A DNA stretch of 64,000 nt. Origin: AP-15 sp963772965 (GTDB lineage Bacteria > Pseudomonadota > Alphaproteobacteria > ATCC43930 > CGMCC-115725). Positions 36,591 through 44,601 of the stretch are shown here, one piece after another. The translations under genes were made by a program, and so were the position numbers. Numbering within the stretch: the first letter of the stretch is position 1; every line of letters begins with the position of its first letter. Under the pieces are notes generated by a model. It was not told the DNA's origin. It saw only the letters and a program-made list of their open reading frames with translations, and did not search any database. Location of the stretch: positions 372,001 through 436,000 of the forward strand of contig CAVYZU010000005.1 of assembly GCA_963772965.1 (NCBI GenBank), given 5' to 3'.

Positions 36591-37769
36591 ATGGCAGACA
36601 TAAGAAAAAGAAACGGCCCCAAAGGGATTACGTATCAGGTCCGATACCCAAATAAGGCGGCGAAATCCGGCTACGCATACGAGACGTTTGCGACGCTGAA
36701 GGAGGCTCGTGAATTTCGTGAAGACTCTGCCGCCCGTTTACGAAGCGGCCCCCTTTCCACCGAAATCCGCACTGTCGGGCAGGGGCTCCGGAAATGGCTG
36801 GACGTTTGCGAGAAGGAAGGCTGCAACGGGCGGGAGCCGATAACGAAAGGCACGCTCCAGAACTACGAATACCGCGTCGCCATCATCAACGCCTACAACT
36901 GGACGAAGCTGCTTCACGAATTGACCGCGCCGGATGTTGTGGAATTTCGGTCTTGGCTCCTAAGGAACCACAGCCGCGCGGTCGCGCATAAAGCACTCAC
37001 AACCTTTCATTCGATGGTGCTTGAACTCATGCGCCGGGGGATCGTGGCGCATGACTTTGCGGCGGGCATCGCCATCCCCAGCAGTTCTCGATATGACCAG
37101 CCGATCACTATTCCCACAGAGAAAGAGGTGCATAGCCTGCTCGCTGCCGCCGATGCGCTTGCAAACGGAAAGAACGAAACCATCGCGAGTGCGTGGCGGC
37201 GCTATCGTCCGATGCTTTATCTCGCTGCGGATTCAGGCATGCGTCCGCAGGAATATATCGCGGCAGCACGCGCAAATCTGAAAGACGGAGGTATCAAGGT
37301 CGATCGCGCGCTTGAACGGCTCGGCGAGATCTCGGTCACAAAGACGCCGGCAGGCCATCGCTTCATCGACTTAAGCCCTGAGACAGTGCGCATGGTCGAG
37401 CACTACGTCGAGAAGCACGCTCCCAGCAGCAAATATGATCTGCTCTTTCCCGCCGAAAACGGCCGGTGGGTTGATCCGAAGAACTGGACGCGGCGCGGCT
37501 TCTATGTCGCGTGTGAAAAGGCGGGATTGCTGGAGGAGTGCGAGGAGGACGGCGAGACCGTATACCGGCCTAAGTACAGCCCCTACGACCTACGGCATTT
37601 CTTCGCGTCGATGCTCATTGAGCAGCGCGTAAATCTGAAGCGCATTCAATACCTCATGGGCCATGAGGACATCCGCACCACGCTCAACGTCTACGGCCAC
37701 TTGATCGAGCGGGTGGAAGCAAAAAAAGAGAAGCCAATGGGGCTCCTTGCCGCAATGGCGGCGGAATGA
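36591..37769 (+). CDS. int: Tyrosine recombinase/integrase
   Basis: 392 residues. An N-terminal AP2-like arm-binding part (KGITYQVRYPNKAAKSGYAY), a SAM-like core-binding domain (about 65-165), and a catalytic domain with R218 (AADSGMRPQEY), K251 (SVTKTPAGHR), Y-D-L-R335 (PYDLRHFFASML), H358 (LMGHEDIRTT) and the nucleophile Y368 (LNVYGHL). The usual HxxR is YxxR here, a tolerated change. The arm-binding N-terminus implies arm-type DNA sites, and matching direct repeats lie on both sides of the tRNA-Pro core downstream. Confidence 0.9.
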   Translation: MADIRKRNGPKGITYQVRYPNKAAKSGYAYETFATLKEAREFREDSAARLRSGPLSTEIRTVGQGLRKWLDVCEKEGCNGREPITKGTLQNYEYRVAIINAYNWTKLLHELTAPDVVEFRSWLLRNHSRAVAHKALTTFHSMVLELMRRGIVAHDFAAGIAIPSSSRYDQPITIPTEKEVHSLLAAADALANGKNETIASAWRRYRPMLYLAADSGMRPQEYIAAARANLKDGGIKVDRALERLGEISVTKTPAGHRFIDLSPETVRMVEHYVEKHAPSSKYDLLFPAENGRWVDPKNWTRRGFYVACEKAGLLEECEEDGETVYRPKYSPYDLRHFFASMLIEQRVNLKRIQYLMGHEDIRTTLNVYGHLIERVEAKKEKPMGLLAAMAAE

Positions 37770-37789
37770 TGTGGCGAGTCTGTGGCGAG
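37770..37789 (+). repeat. Putative integrase arm-type site, left copy
   Basis: TGTGGCGAGTCTGTGGCGAG: two TGTGGCGAG units with an 11-base period. The same 20-mer with one change recurs at 38003-38022 on the other side of the tRNA-Pro fragment. Confidence 0.55.
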
Positions 37790-37828
37790 AGCGCTCAGTT
37801 TCGTTGATTCAACTGTGTTTGGAAAATC

Positions 37829-37873
37829 ATGGGGTGCAAGGGGTCGCAGGTTCGAATCCTGTCATCCCGACCA
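37829..37873 (+). other. tRNA-Pro (GGG) 3' half, attachment core
   Basis: The sequence from the anticodon loop (GGGGTGC) through the T arm (GCAGG-TTCGAAT-CCTGT) to CATCCCGACCA matches the 3' half of alphaproteobacterial tRNA-Pro(GGG). The 5' side (37805-37828) cannot pair as a tRNA anticodon stem, D arm or acceptor, so this is not a functional tRNA. A core that starts at the anticodon loop, right after an integrase gene, is a classic att site. Confidence 0.7.
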
Positions 37874-37911
37874 TTTTGAAATCAATCACTTGGCGAAAGA
37901 CTATGGAAAGA

Positions 37912-37936
37912 AACGGCCCTGTTGGGCCGTTTTTTG
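37912..37936 (+). terminator. Intrinsic terminator after integrase/att
   Basis: AACGGCCC - TGTT - GGGCCGTT followed by TTTTG. Eight perfect pairs and a T run. Confidence 0.75.
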
Positions 37937-38002
37937 CTGTCAAAACTGGCTCCCATGTAAGCCGCAGAAAACCTCAATTCTGCGATCTGCTCCCATCGGC
38001 GC

Positions 38003-38022
38003 TGTGGCGAGTTTGTGGCGAG
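38003..38022 (+). repeat. Putative integrase arm-type site, right copy
   Basis: TGTGGCGAGTTTGTGGCGAG, 19 of 20 bases identical to 37770-37789 and in the same orientation, with the same 11-base internal period. Confidence 0.55.
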
Positions 38023-38070
38023 CTACCCGTTACGCGATTATCGGGTCTCCCAACTCAAAGGACGATTGGG

Positions 38071-38420
38071 CGCGTCCGGCTTTCGCCGGATTGGGCTCTA
38101 AGCGCACCGTATAAGAGGTGCTCCCCGAGCCGCCCTTCCGGCGTCTCGGCCATCCGGTAACGATCCCTCGCGAAGAATCAAATGGAGTGAGCCGCGCAGC
38201 GGTTCACACTTTTTTTGAAAGGAGGGCTCAGGGAGGGCGCGCCCTCCCTCCCTGATACGTCTTCTTTTGGGCCGTCAGGGCCGCGTCCGGCGCAGGTCCA
38301 AGAGAGGACCCGCCCCGTCCGCAACCCGGCCGGCCAAACAAGCCGCATCACCCAGACCTACCGCTCATTGGCGCGGGCCTAGTCGGTTGCATGTGCAACC
38401 CATGACTAGGAGGAAGGAAA
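38071..38420 (+). promoter_or_regulatory. Hairpin-rich leader, copy A (upstream of ardC)
   Basis: About 350 bases alignable with 56193-56598. Conserved hairpins in order: GTCCGGC-TTTC-GCCGGAT (38074-38091), GTGAGCCGC-GCA-GCGGTTCAC plus a T run (38187-38216), the palindrome GGGAGGGCGCGCCCTCCC (38231-38248), and GGTTGC-ATGT-GCAACC (38385-38400). The last is enclosed by CCTAGTC/GACTAGG, so the outer stem covers part of the AGGAGG ribosome site at 38408-38413. Several stem changes relative to copy B are compensatory. Confidence 0.7.
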
Positions 38421-39320
38421 ATGAAGGCCGATGTTTATGAGAGGATTACAGGACAGATTGTCGCCGAGCTTGAGAAGGGAGTCCGCCCTTGGTTCAAGCC
38501 GTGGAGTGTGGAGCACGCAGCCGGGCGAATCACCCGGCCCCTGCGGTCCAACGGAATCCCGTACCGGGGAATCAACGTCCTGATGCTTTGGTCCGAAGCC
38601 ATGACCAAGGGATTCGCCGCGCCGATCTGGATGACGTTCAAGCAGGCCCTTGAATTGGACGCGCATGTGAAGAAGGGCGAGAAGGGCAGCCTTGTCGTTT
38701 ATGCGTCCAAGGTGACTCGTACCGAGATTGACGGCGACAGCGGTGAGGAAACCGAGCGCGATATCCCCTTCATGAAGGGATACACGGTTTTCAACGTCGA
38801 GCAGGTGGAAGGCTTGCCAGCTCAGTATTATGCCAAGGCCGAACCCCGGCTCGATACCGTGCAGCGGATCGACCGCGCCGAATCATTCTTCGCCGCGACG
38901 GGTGCCAGCATCCAGCATGGCGGGGACCGGGCATTCTACACGATGGCCCAAGACCGGGTGCAGATGCCGCCGTTCGAGAGTTTTCAGGACGCCGAGTCAT
39001 ATTACGCGACTCTTTCCCATGAAATGACTCACTGGACTCGCCACCCGAAGCGCCTTGAGCGGGATTTCGGGCGCAAGCGCTGGGGCGATGAAGGCTATGC
39101 GATGGAGGAACTTGTCGCGGAACTTGGTTCGGCCTTCTTGTCAGCCGACCTCGACCTGACGCCGGAAGTCCGCGCCGATCATGCGTCCTATATCGCCTCA
39201 TGGCTCAAGGTGCTGAAAGACGACAAGCGGGCGATCTTCACCGCCGCCGCTCACGCCCAGCGCGCCGCCGACTATGTGAACGGGCTGCAACCCGGCCTAC
39301 AGCAGGAGGCGGCAGAATGA
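38421..39320 (+). CDS. ardC: ArdC-type antirestriction protein
   Basis: 299 residues. The N-terminal ssDNA-binding ArdC domain has RPWFKPWSVEHAAGRITRPL (about 22-41), GIPYRGINVLMLW and KGEKGSLVVYASKV. The C-terminal zincin-like metalloprotease has SHEMTHWTRHPKRLERDFG (HExxH at about 199-203) and a downstream Glu in EELVAELGSAFL. ArdC proteins protect incoming single-stranded plasmid DNA from type I restriction. An AGGAGGAAGG ribosome site precedes the start and overlaps a predicted hairpin. The stop overlaps the next gene (ATGA). Confidence 0.92.
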   Translation: MKADVYERITGQIVAELEKGVRPWFKPWSVEHAAGRITRPLRSNGIPYRGINVLMLWSEAMTKGFAAPIWMTFKQALELDAHVKKGEKGSLVVYASKVTRTEIDGDSGEETERDIPFMKGYTVFNVEQVEGLPAQYYAKAEPRLDTVQRIDRAESFFAATGASIQHGGDRAFYTMAQDRVQMPPFESFQDAESYYATLSHEMTHWTRHPKRLERDFGRKRWGDEGYAMEELVAELGSAFLSADLDLTPEVRADHASYIASWLKVLKDDKRAIFTAAAHAQRAADYVNGLQPGLQQEAAE

Positions 39321-39532
39321 GCCGCCCCGACAAGCTCATCATTGATGGCCGAGCCTACCGCTGGCGGGATATCGTGGAACTACGCCGCCAGCAGCTTGAG
39401 GCTTGGAAAGCGACAAGGCCGGAACAACCGGCCTTGTTCGCCCTCAAAGAGGACAGCCGCCCCGCCGCCGAGCGCACGGTAGCCGGGCGCTACCGCGAGC
39501 CGACCTTGCTGGACCGTGCGCGGCAAGGCTAA
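39317..39532 (+). CDS. Small hypothetical protein downstream of ardC
   Basis: 71 residues, coupled to ardC by an ATGA overlap. Basic and helical (YRWRDIVELRRQQLEAWKAT), with a short C-terminal RYREPTLLDRARQG. No family recognised. The coupling suggests a role alongside ArdC in establishment of the element. Confidence 0.65.
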   Translation: MSRPDKLIIDGRAYRWRDIVELRRQQLEAWKATRPEQPALFALKEDSRPAAERTVAGRYREPTLLDRARQG

Positions 39533-39556
39533 ATGGACCGCGAAGGAGGCCGGGCG

Positions 39557-39820
39557 ATGCCGTTCAGGTACTTCAATTACTTCGGGCGTCCGGCCCGCAT
39601 GACGGTGGACGACAAGGATATCCCCGAACTCTGCGAAGTCTGGGACCCGGAGCGGAATAAGCTTGTCGTTGATAGCGCCGTCGAGACCGATTTATTCTTC
39701 GGCGTTGCCGGAGCGCCGATGATTTCCGAGGCGGAATTTGACGCCCTGATTCAAGAGCGGCTTGCAGCTTTGGCAGAACCTCCGGTGCGCGTTCACGGGA
39801 AACCAGACGAGAACAAATGA
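39557..39820 (+). CDS. Small hypothetical protein, third gene of the ardC operon
   Basis: 87 residues from MPFRYFNYFGRPARMTVDDK; GGAGG lies seven bases upstream, which favours this over the ATG at 39533. Acidic, mixed alpha/beta, with SEAEFDALIQERLAALAEPP near the C-terminus. Unrecognised. It ends just before a strong palindrome and terminator. Confidence 0.65.
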   Translation: MPFRYFNYFGRPARMTVDDKDIPELCEVWDPERNKLVVDSAVETDLFFGVAGAPMISEAEFDALIQERLAALAEPPVRVHGKPDENK

Positions 39821-39824
39821 CGGG

Positions 39825-39870
39825 CCGCAACCGCGCCGCGTCACGATGGCGTGACGCGGCGCGGTTGCGG
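39825..39870. repeat. Perfect 21-bp stem-loop
   Basis: A 21-base arm (39825-39845), loop ATGG, and its exact complement (39850-39870). The arm starts CCGCAACCGCGCC. There is no T run after it. The position is right after the ardC operon. Confidence 0.85.
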
Positions 39871-39914
39871 ACTCAGGTGAAGGATGCGCCGCCGCAAGCG
39901 GCGCATATAAACAG

Positions 39915-39946
39915 CAGAAGGCCGTCAACGCGGCCTTCTGTTCTCT
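39915..39946. terminator. Terminator between convergent units
   Basis: CAGAAGGCCG - TCAACG - CGGCCTTCTG, ten pairs, then TTCTCTT. It lies between the rightward ardC operon and the leftward antitoxin-like gene. Confidence 0.6.
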
Positions 39947-39973
39947 TATGTTGTCTGAGAATACCTAGCGGCG

Positions 39974-40234
39974 CTAGTCGTCCTTCAATAAGTCATTCAG
40001 ATGCTCAAGCCCTTCCGGAATCTTGGCTTCGGCAATTGCCTTCAGGTCCTCCTCGGACATTTCTCCGGCGCTTATCACTTTCCGGGACCCTCGGCGCATG
40101 GAGCGCCACGCGACAATCGGCACGACGACCAGCCGGGGCTCGCCGTCGCGCGTCACCGCAATCGGCGGAAAATACTCTTCGCCCAGCAGCTCATCGAGCT
40201 TCTGCCGGAATTCTTCAGGGGTCATTTCGTCCAT
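39974..40234 (-). CDS. Phd/YefM-like antitoxin, no toxin gene seen
   Basis: 86 residues from MDEMTPEEFRQKLDELLGEE, preceded by AGGAGG. The middle PIAVTRDGEPRLVVVPIVAW is the Phd/YefM DNA-binding fold (strand, then 'V.PI..W'). The C-terminus is acidic and helical. Antitoxins of this family normally pair with a RelE or Doc toxin, but no toxin frame lies on either side. It is the last gene of the leftward 40-44 kb group. Confidence 0.55.
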   Translation of the reverse strand: MDEMTPEEFRQKLDELLGEEYFPPIAVTRDGEPRLVVVPIVAWRSMRRGSRKVISAGEMSEEDLKAIAEAKIPEGLEHLNDLLKDD

Positions 40235-40275
40235 AGCCGCCTCCTGTACTCCCAATCATATCACAATCGGCGCGG

Positions 40276-40863
40276 CTACAGGCTGCGCTCAGGCCCGGCT
40301 TCACGGCTCTGCCGCTGGAATTCATGCGTGACGGAATTCTCCATCCGCGCCTCCTCGCGCTGGATGGCCGTGGCGCGCCTCCGGTCCTGACCTTGGACCA
40401 GCGCGTCGTAAGCCTCGCGGTCTCTTTGCGCCTGAATCTCGTTCGCCGCGTCGAAGGCGAAGCGCAGGTCTTCCTGCGCCGACTTGCACGCGTCGATCCG
40501 TTCGTCGAATGACGTTTCGATAGCGTCGCGCTGCGCCAGCCAGCGCGTGCGCAGTTCGCGGTACTCGTTCTCCAAGCTGCGCGGCGAATAGCCCGGCGAC
40601 CCGAAGACGGGCGCGGGCTTGATGGCCAGTTTGTTGCGATCCCGGTCCCACTGGCGCTCATGCTGCTCGATCATGCCGCGCTTCTGGTCAGCCAGCCGCT
40701 CTTGCTCCTTGGCGAGCCGATTGACGGCGTATTCCTGAGCCCGCAGATCACGATCTCGCTGCTCCTTATGGGAAGCGAACAGCGTTTCGCGTTCCCGCGC
40801 GAAACGCTGTTCCACCTTCCGCTCGGCATCCTGCCGCAGATCGCGCTTCGGTTCGCGGGGCAT
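40276..40863 (-). CDS. Hypothetical coiled-coil protein
   Basis: 195 residues, highly charged and almost all helix: ERKVEQRFARERETLFASHK, KEQERLADQKRGMIEQHERQ and a later EAYDALVQGQDRRRATAIQR. A short non-helical segment (KPAPVFGSPGYSPRSLEN) divides two coiled coils. No membrane segment or domain recognised. It follows the membrane-protein gene by 18 bases and is probably cotranscribed. Confidence 0.65.
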   Translation of the reverse strand: MPREPKRDLRQDAERKVEQRFARERETLFASHKEQRDRDLRAQEYAVNRLAKEQERLADQKRGMIEQHERQWDRDRNKLAIKPAPVFGSPGYSPRSLENEYRELRTRWLAQRDAIETSFDERIDACKSAQEDLRFAFDAANEIQAQRDREAYDALVQGQDRRRATAIQREEARMENSVTHEFQRQSREAGPERSL

Positions 40864-40881
40864 TGTGCTGGTCTCCCTGCT

Positions 40882-41574
40882 TTAGTGCGTCTCGGGGATT
40901 GCGCCCGGCTGGTCGCCCCATTCGTCGGCGGGAGTCAGCGGCGTTCCCTGTCCACGGCGGGCAAGCGCGTCGAGGACGTTGTCGCAGGCATTCAGCCGCG
41001 TCACGATCGCCATCGCTTCCTTCGGGCCGTAGATGGTCAGAACGTCGTTGCGCTGGCCGACATAATCGAAGGAGACATGGAAGGACTTGGCGAACCAGCG
41101 CCGCTTTCTGATGAGCTTGCCCTGCCTTTGCGCCTGCGCCGCCTGAAACTCCTGCTGCTCCTGCTCCGCCTGCGTCCAGTCGTGCTGAAGGAGCGCGAAA
41201 CGGTGCGGCAACAGCCGGTCGTAATGTTTCCACCCGAACAACGTCTTCACGCTGAATTGCTCCAGCGTAAACACCAGCCGGACGCGCTTTCTCAGGAGGG
41301 AGCGCAGCGCCCCGTACAGGACGAACCCGCCGACGACGGGAACGGCAAGGGCCGCTGTCAGCATCCCGCTGTCCGGGTTTGGCGAACCGGCGATGCCTAC
41401 AAGGCCATAGCCGACGCCGGCGACCACGCCGAGCCCCGTCAGCCAGCTCGCCGCCATAGCGCGCACGGGCGTCAGCACACGGGGCTGCACATCGAAAGCC
41501 GGAGCGCCGTTGCGGTCGGTGACCTGCCTTGTCGCAGGCTTTCCGGCGAAGGGGGAAACCACTTTTTGCAACAT
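40882..41574 (-). CDS. Hypothetical membrane protein
   Basis: 230 residues. Two hydrophobic helices near the N-terminus (MAASWLTGLGVVAGVGYGLV and LTAALAVPVVGGFVLYGALR) followed by a soluble domain with FTLEQFSVKTLFGWKHYDRL, a Gln/Glu-rich helix, and FHVSFDYVGQRNDVLTIYGP. Unrecognised. A CGCGAGG-type box lies 66-83 bases upstream of the start, within the 3' end of the DUF4407 gene. Confidence 0.7.
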   Translation of the reverse strand: MLQKVVSPFAGKPATRQVTDRNGAPAFDVQPRVLTPVRAMAASWLTGLGVVAGVGYGLVGIAGSPNPDSGMLTAALAVPVVGGFVLYGALRSLLRKRVRLVFTLEQFSVKTLFGWKHYDRLLPHRFALLQHDWTQAEQEQQEFQAAQAQRQGKLIRKRRWFAKSFHVSFDYVGQRNDVLTIYGPKEAMAIVTRLNACDNVLDALARRGQGTPLTPADEWGDQPGAIPETH

Positions 41575-41621
41575 CCTTGATCCTCCTGCGAATGAAAGAG
41601 CGGCCCGGTTCGAATGTGGTC

Positions 41622-42884
41622 CTACGAAAGGGGAAGCTTCCTCGCGCCAACCTCGCGGGCTTCGCGGACGACGGCGATGCCCGGCGACGGCGCGGGAAGG
41701 AAGCGCAGCGGCGCGCGCGCCTTCAGCGCGGATGCGCCCGGCATATGGCGAAGAGCATCGCGGCTGTTCTCGTAGTCCGCGGCGACCCGGTCGGCGCGCT
41801 TTTTAGTGTCCGCGATCAGTATCGCCATGTAGACCGAGGCGTGCGTGAACCAGGCGCGGACGACGACATAGCTCAGCTCGAACGTCATCAGGACCGCCAT
41901 CATCAGCCACGAGAAGTGGCGGGCGGCGGCGCCGAAGCGCGCGTCCGCGTAGACCTCCTCCAGCGCGAGGTAGCTCATCAGCGCGTCGTTACGATCGGGT
42001 ATGAGGTGGCTCTTCCGCTCTTCGTCGATCTGGGTTGCTTCGCCCGCGAACGCGGCCTCTGCCCCTCGTAAGTCAGCGCTCGCCTTGTCCAGCTTCTTTT
42101 GCGCGTCGGTCAGTCGCGCCTCGTAGACACTGATATCGGAATCGGCTTTGGCGAGATCGGAGTCCGCCGCCACCTTGCGGGCGAGCGCCTCGCGGTACTG
42201 CGACCCCGCGCCGGCCTTGTACCCGGGCGCGCCCTTCAGCTCGCGGTCGGTTTCAATCTGGTACGCCTCCGCCCGTTGGCTGGCCGTCGCGCGCAATTGC
42301 CGTGCGGCATCGAGCACGCAAGTCATTTCCGCGGCGCTCGCCGTCAGCCGCTGGACCTCCGCTTCCAGCGTCCCGAAGCGCAGAGTCCGCTGCTCGTGAA
42401 GACGCTCGGCGTACTGCTCCTCGATCTGGCGGTTTTTTCCGCGGACATCCTGTTCGAGCTGCGTCCTGATGGCGTCATGAAACATCGCCATCGATGCGCC
42501 GGTTGAAGTTGCGGTGGACAGAACCACCGTCATGGCGAGACGCATGGCGAGTCGGCCGTGCAGCCACCACCGACGGCGCGCGCCGGGCTGACGCAGGACT
42601 CCCGTCAGACGCCAGTCCGCCGCCCCGATCGCTTGGTCAATCAGAAACATGAACACGCAGGCCAGCGCGCCGAAGGCGAAAGCGGCGGGGAGAGCCACGA
42701 ATTGCGCCCAGAAGGCGGTCCAAGCGAGCCCGGTGACACCGGCCACCACCGAAAGCAGCAAAGCCTCGGAGACGACGGCGTAACGGTCCTGCCGAGGTGC
42801 TAGGGCAAGGAGGTCGGGGTTGCAGCGCACCAGCACACAGGCTAGGCGCACGATCGGGGACAGGTTTTCAGTGGCGTCGTTCAT
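41622..42884 (-). CDS. DUF4407 family membrane protein
   Basis: 420 residues from MNDATENLSPIVRLACVLVR; GGAAGGA precedes this ATG. Early membrane helices (SEALLLSVVAGVTGLAWTAF, FGALACVFMFLIDQAIGAAD, LAMRLAMTVVLSTATSTGAS) are followed by a long periplasmic or cytosolic coiled coil (about 150-300) and a last helix near 325 (WLMMAVLMTFELSYVVVRAW). This helix-coil-helix layout and FLIDQAIG are the marks of DUF4407. The role is unknown. Confidence 0.75.
   Translation of the reverse strand: MNDATENLSPIVRLACVLVRCNPDLLALAPRQDRYAVVSEALLLSVVAGVTGLAWTAFWAQFVALPAAFAFGALACVFMFLIDQAIGAADWRLTGVLRQPGARRRWWLHGRLAMRLAMTVVLSTATSTGASMAMFHDAIRTQLEQDVRGKNRQIEEQYAERLHEQRTLRFGTLEAEVQRLTASAAEMTCVLDAARQLRATASQRAEAYQIETDRELKGAPGYKAGAGSQYREALARKVAADSDLAKADSDISVYEARLTDAQKKLDKASADLRGAEAAFAGEATQIDEERKSHLIPDRNDALMSYLALEEVYADARFGAAARHFSWLMMAVLMTFELSYVVVRAWFTHASVYMAILIADTKKRADRVAADYENSRDALRHMPGASALKARAPLRFLPAPSPGIAVVREAREVGARKLPLS
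41640..41657 (-). promoter_or_regulatory. CGCGAGG-N4-CGCGAGG box, site 1
   Basis: CCTCGCGCCAACCTCGCG on the plus strand. It lies inside the 3' end of the DUF4407 gene and 66 bases upstream of the 41574 start. Confidence 0.65.
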
Positions 42885-42915
42885 GGCGTCCTTCCGCAAG
42901 TTAGAGTTTGGAAAT

Positions 42916-43770
42916 TCAGGGTTCATCGAGGCAGCCGATCAGCCGGGGGATGGTGGAGAAGCGCTCTGTGCGCCGGCTTCCATCCAAACCAATCGCGACC
43001 AGATGAAATTCCTCTTCCGTCGGCTCGATATCGACGACCATCCCGCCATCGAGCGCGACGCCGTAACTCTCGCCGCGCACCGGCGCTTCGACGAATGCCT
43101 CGCGCGCGCCGCTGATGCGCCAGTGGAAGGTGACGGCGGTTCCCGGACTGCCCCATTGAACCGGCGCATCGATCTCGATGCGTGGGACCGGAACGCTCAC
43201 TTGAACAGTGCGCGTCTGGACAGTCGTGGCGAACGGACCCTGCGCGGCGAGGCGCAGGAGAATCAGACCCGGTCGCGTCGGGCGGAGCATGAACACGGCG
43301 GCGGATGCCCCCGCGTGTTCCGCGCGCTCGCCGCCATCCTCGATTTGCAACGTGACGGAGGTCGCGGACGGCGCTTCCCAGACGACGGGAAGGCTGTCCC
43401 CGACGAAACCCTGTTGCGCGACATCGATCTTCGAGAATACCGGCGCGACGACCTGCGGCCGGACGCGAAAGTTGTGGACGATTTTCGACGGCTCGAAGTT
43501 CAGGGACACGACAAGCTCGGCCGGGGTCAACGGCACGATGCCGATCTCGGCGTTCGGCGGTATGTCGCCTTCGAATAAATCCTCGCCGTCCTGCCGGATG
43601 CACAGGGAGGCGCTTGCCGCGTGGCGGGTCTTCACTTCCAGCGTGTTCAGTACGCCGACCACGGGTTGTCCGGCGAACGCGCATCGAAGCAGACGGGGGC
43701 GCGCGGGCTCAAAGCGCAGGCTCCTGCCCGCCTCTTGCGGCGTCCAACCAGTCGCGCTCACATTGACCAT
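42916..43770 (-). CDS. Hypothetical protein with Ig-like beta domains
   Basis: 284 residues, no signal peptide, mostly beta strand. Two or three Ig-like repeats can be seen, e.g. VSLNFEPSKIVHNFRVRP, LPVVWEAPSATSVTLQIEDG and GTAVTFHWRISGAREAFVEA. These resemble the repeated strands of bacterial Ig-like structural proteins. It lies between the retropepsin and the DUF4407 gene with short gaps. Cellular place and ligand unknown. Confidence 0.65.
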   Translation of the reverse strand: MVNVSATGWTPQEAGRSLRFEPARPRLLRCAFAGQPVVGVLNTLEVKTRHAASASLCIRQDGEDLFEGDIPPNAEIGIVPLTPAELVVSLNFEPSKIVHNFRVRPQVVAPVFSKIDVAQQGFVGDSLPVVWEAPSATSVTLQIEDGGERAEHAGASAAVFMLRPTRPGLILLRLAAQGPFATTVQTRTVQVSVPVPRIEIDAPVQWGSPGTAVTFHWRISGAREAFVEAPVRGESYGVALDGGMVVDIEPTEEEFHLVAIGLDGSRRTERFSTIPRLIGCLDEP

Positions 43771-43780
43771 GTCACGTTCC

Positions 43781-44356
43781 TCAGTAGTGCAGCGTCATCA
43801 CGCCGTTTTGGATTTCGATTGACCGGAAGAGACGGAGCCAGCTCATGCCCAGCAGTGGCTCATCGAGCGCTCCGCCGTTCACGACAGCGGGAATGCGGAT
43901 CACGTTGAAGGAACCGATGGTGAGCTGGCCGATCGTTATCTGCGCGTTTTGGATCGGGCCATTTGCCGTGTTCGTCGTAAGATCGAAGTTGAGCGGGCCG
44001 ACACCCAGCCGTCCGGCGGCTTCTTTTGTAAGGGTGATGTAGCTCGCGCCTGTATCGATCATGAATTCGATGGAGACACCGTCGGCGTTGCCTTTGACGT
44101 AGTAGTGGCCGTTGGAATCCGCTTTGATCCGGATGACGTGGTCGGAGCCTTCGGTCGCGGGCGGCCCCTGACCGGCGTCTAACGTCGGAACGAGAAACGG
44201 AATGAAGCGGAACAGCCCGGCGGCAAGCGCCTGCCCGTAGGCTGTTCCGCCGAGCAGAGCCCCCCCGAGGCCGAGACTGGCCGCCATCGAGATGCACACC
44301 AGAAGCGGCGCCCTTCGCCCTTTCCTCGTTTCCCGGATAAGCACATACGCTGGCAT
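43781..44356 (-). CDS. Membrane-anchored retropepsin-like aspartic protease (TIGR02281 type)
   Basis: 191 residues from MPAYVLIRETRKGRRAPLLV. A membrane helix at about 17-45, then a clan AA protease domain: the catalytic Asp 101 in EFMIDTGASYITLTKEAAGR, the flap region ANGPIQNAQITIGQL, and the closing LLGMSWLRLFRSIEI. One catalytic Asp per chain means it must dimerise. It heads the leftward operon; a CCTCGC-N4-ACCTCGCG box lies 75-92 bases upstream of the start. Confidence 0.8.
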   Translation of the reverse strand: MPAYVLIRETRKGRRAPLLVCISMAASLGLGGALLGGTAYGQALAAGLFRFIPFLVPTLDAGQGPPATEGSDHVIRIKADSNGHYYVKGNADGVSIEFMIDTGASYITLTKEAAGRLGVGPLNFDLTTNTANGPIQNAQITIGQLTIGSFNVIRIPAVVNGGALDEPLLGMSWLRLFRSIEIQNGVMTLHY

Positions 44357-44430
44357 GGTTTTCCTCTTGGGCTGTCCGCCTGAAAGTTCCTGCGAACATC
44401 CCAAAGGTAAGAGTCCACGCCCCGCGCTTT

Positions 44431-44448
44431 CCTCGCATGAACCTCGCG
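44431..44448 (-). promoter_or_regulatory. CGCGAGG-N4-GCGAGG box, site 2
   Basis: CCTCGCATGAACCTCGCG, between the divergent retropepsin operon and the 44602 gene. Confidence 0.65.
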
Positions 44449-44601
44449 CCGGCAGCCTTCGGCAGCACGCCCGGCGCAATGCGGGACGCTGTCGGACTGT
44501 CGTTTCCGACGCGGGTTATGTAGAGTTAAGGAGAGGTCGGAGGCCCGCGCCCATCTCGCGGGACGACGCTTAACGGCATGGATTTCTAGGACACGACCGC
44601 C

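Noticed and set aside
37805..37873. Functional tRNA-Pro gene
   Set aside because: Only the 3' half matches; no acceptor 5' strand or D arm can be formed.
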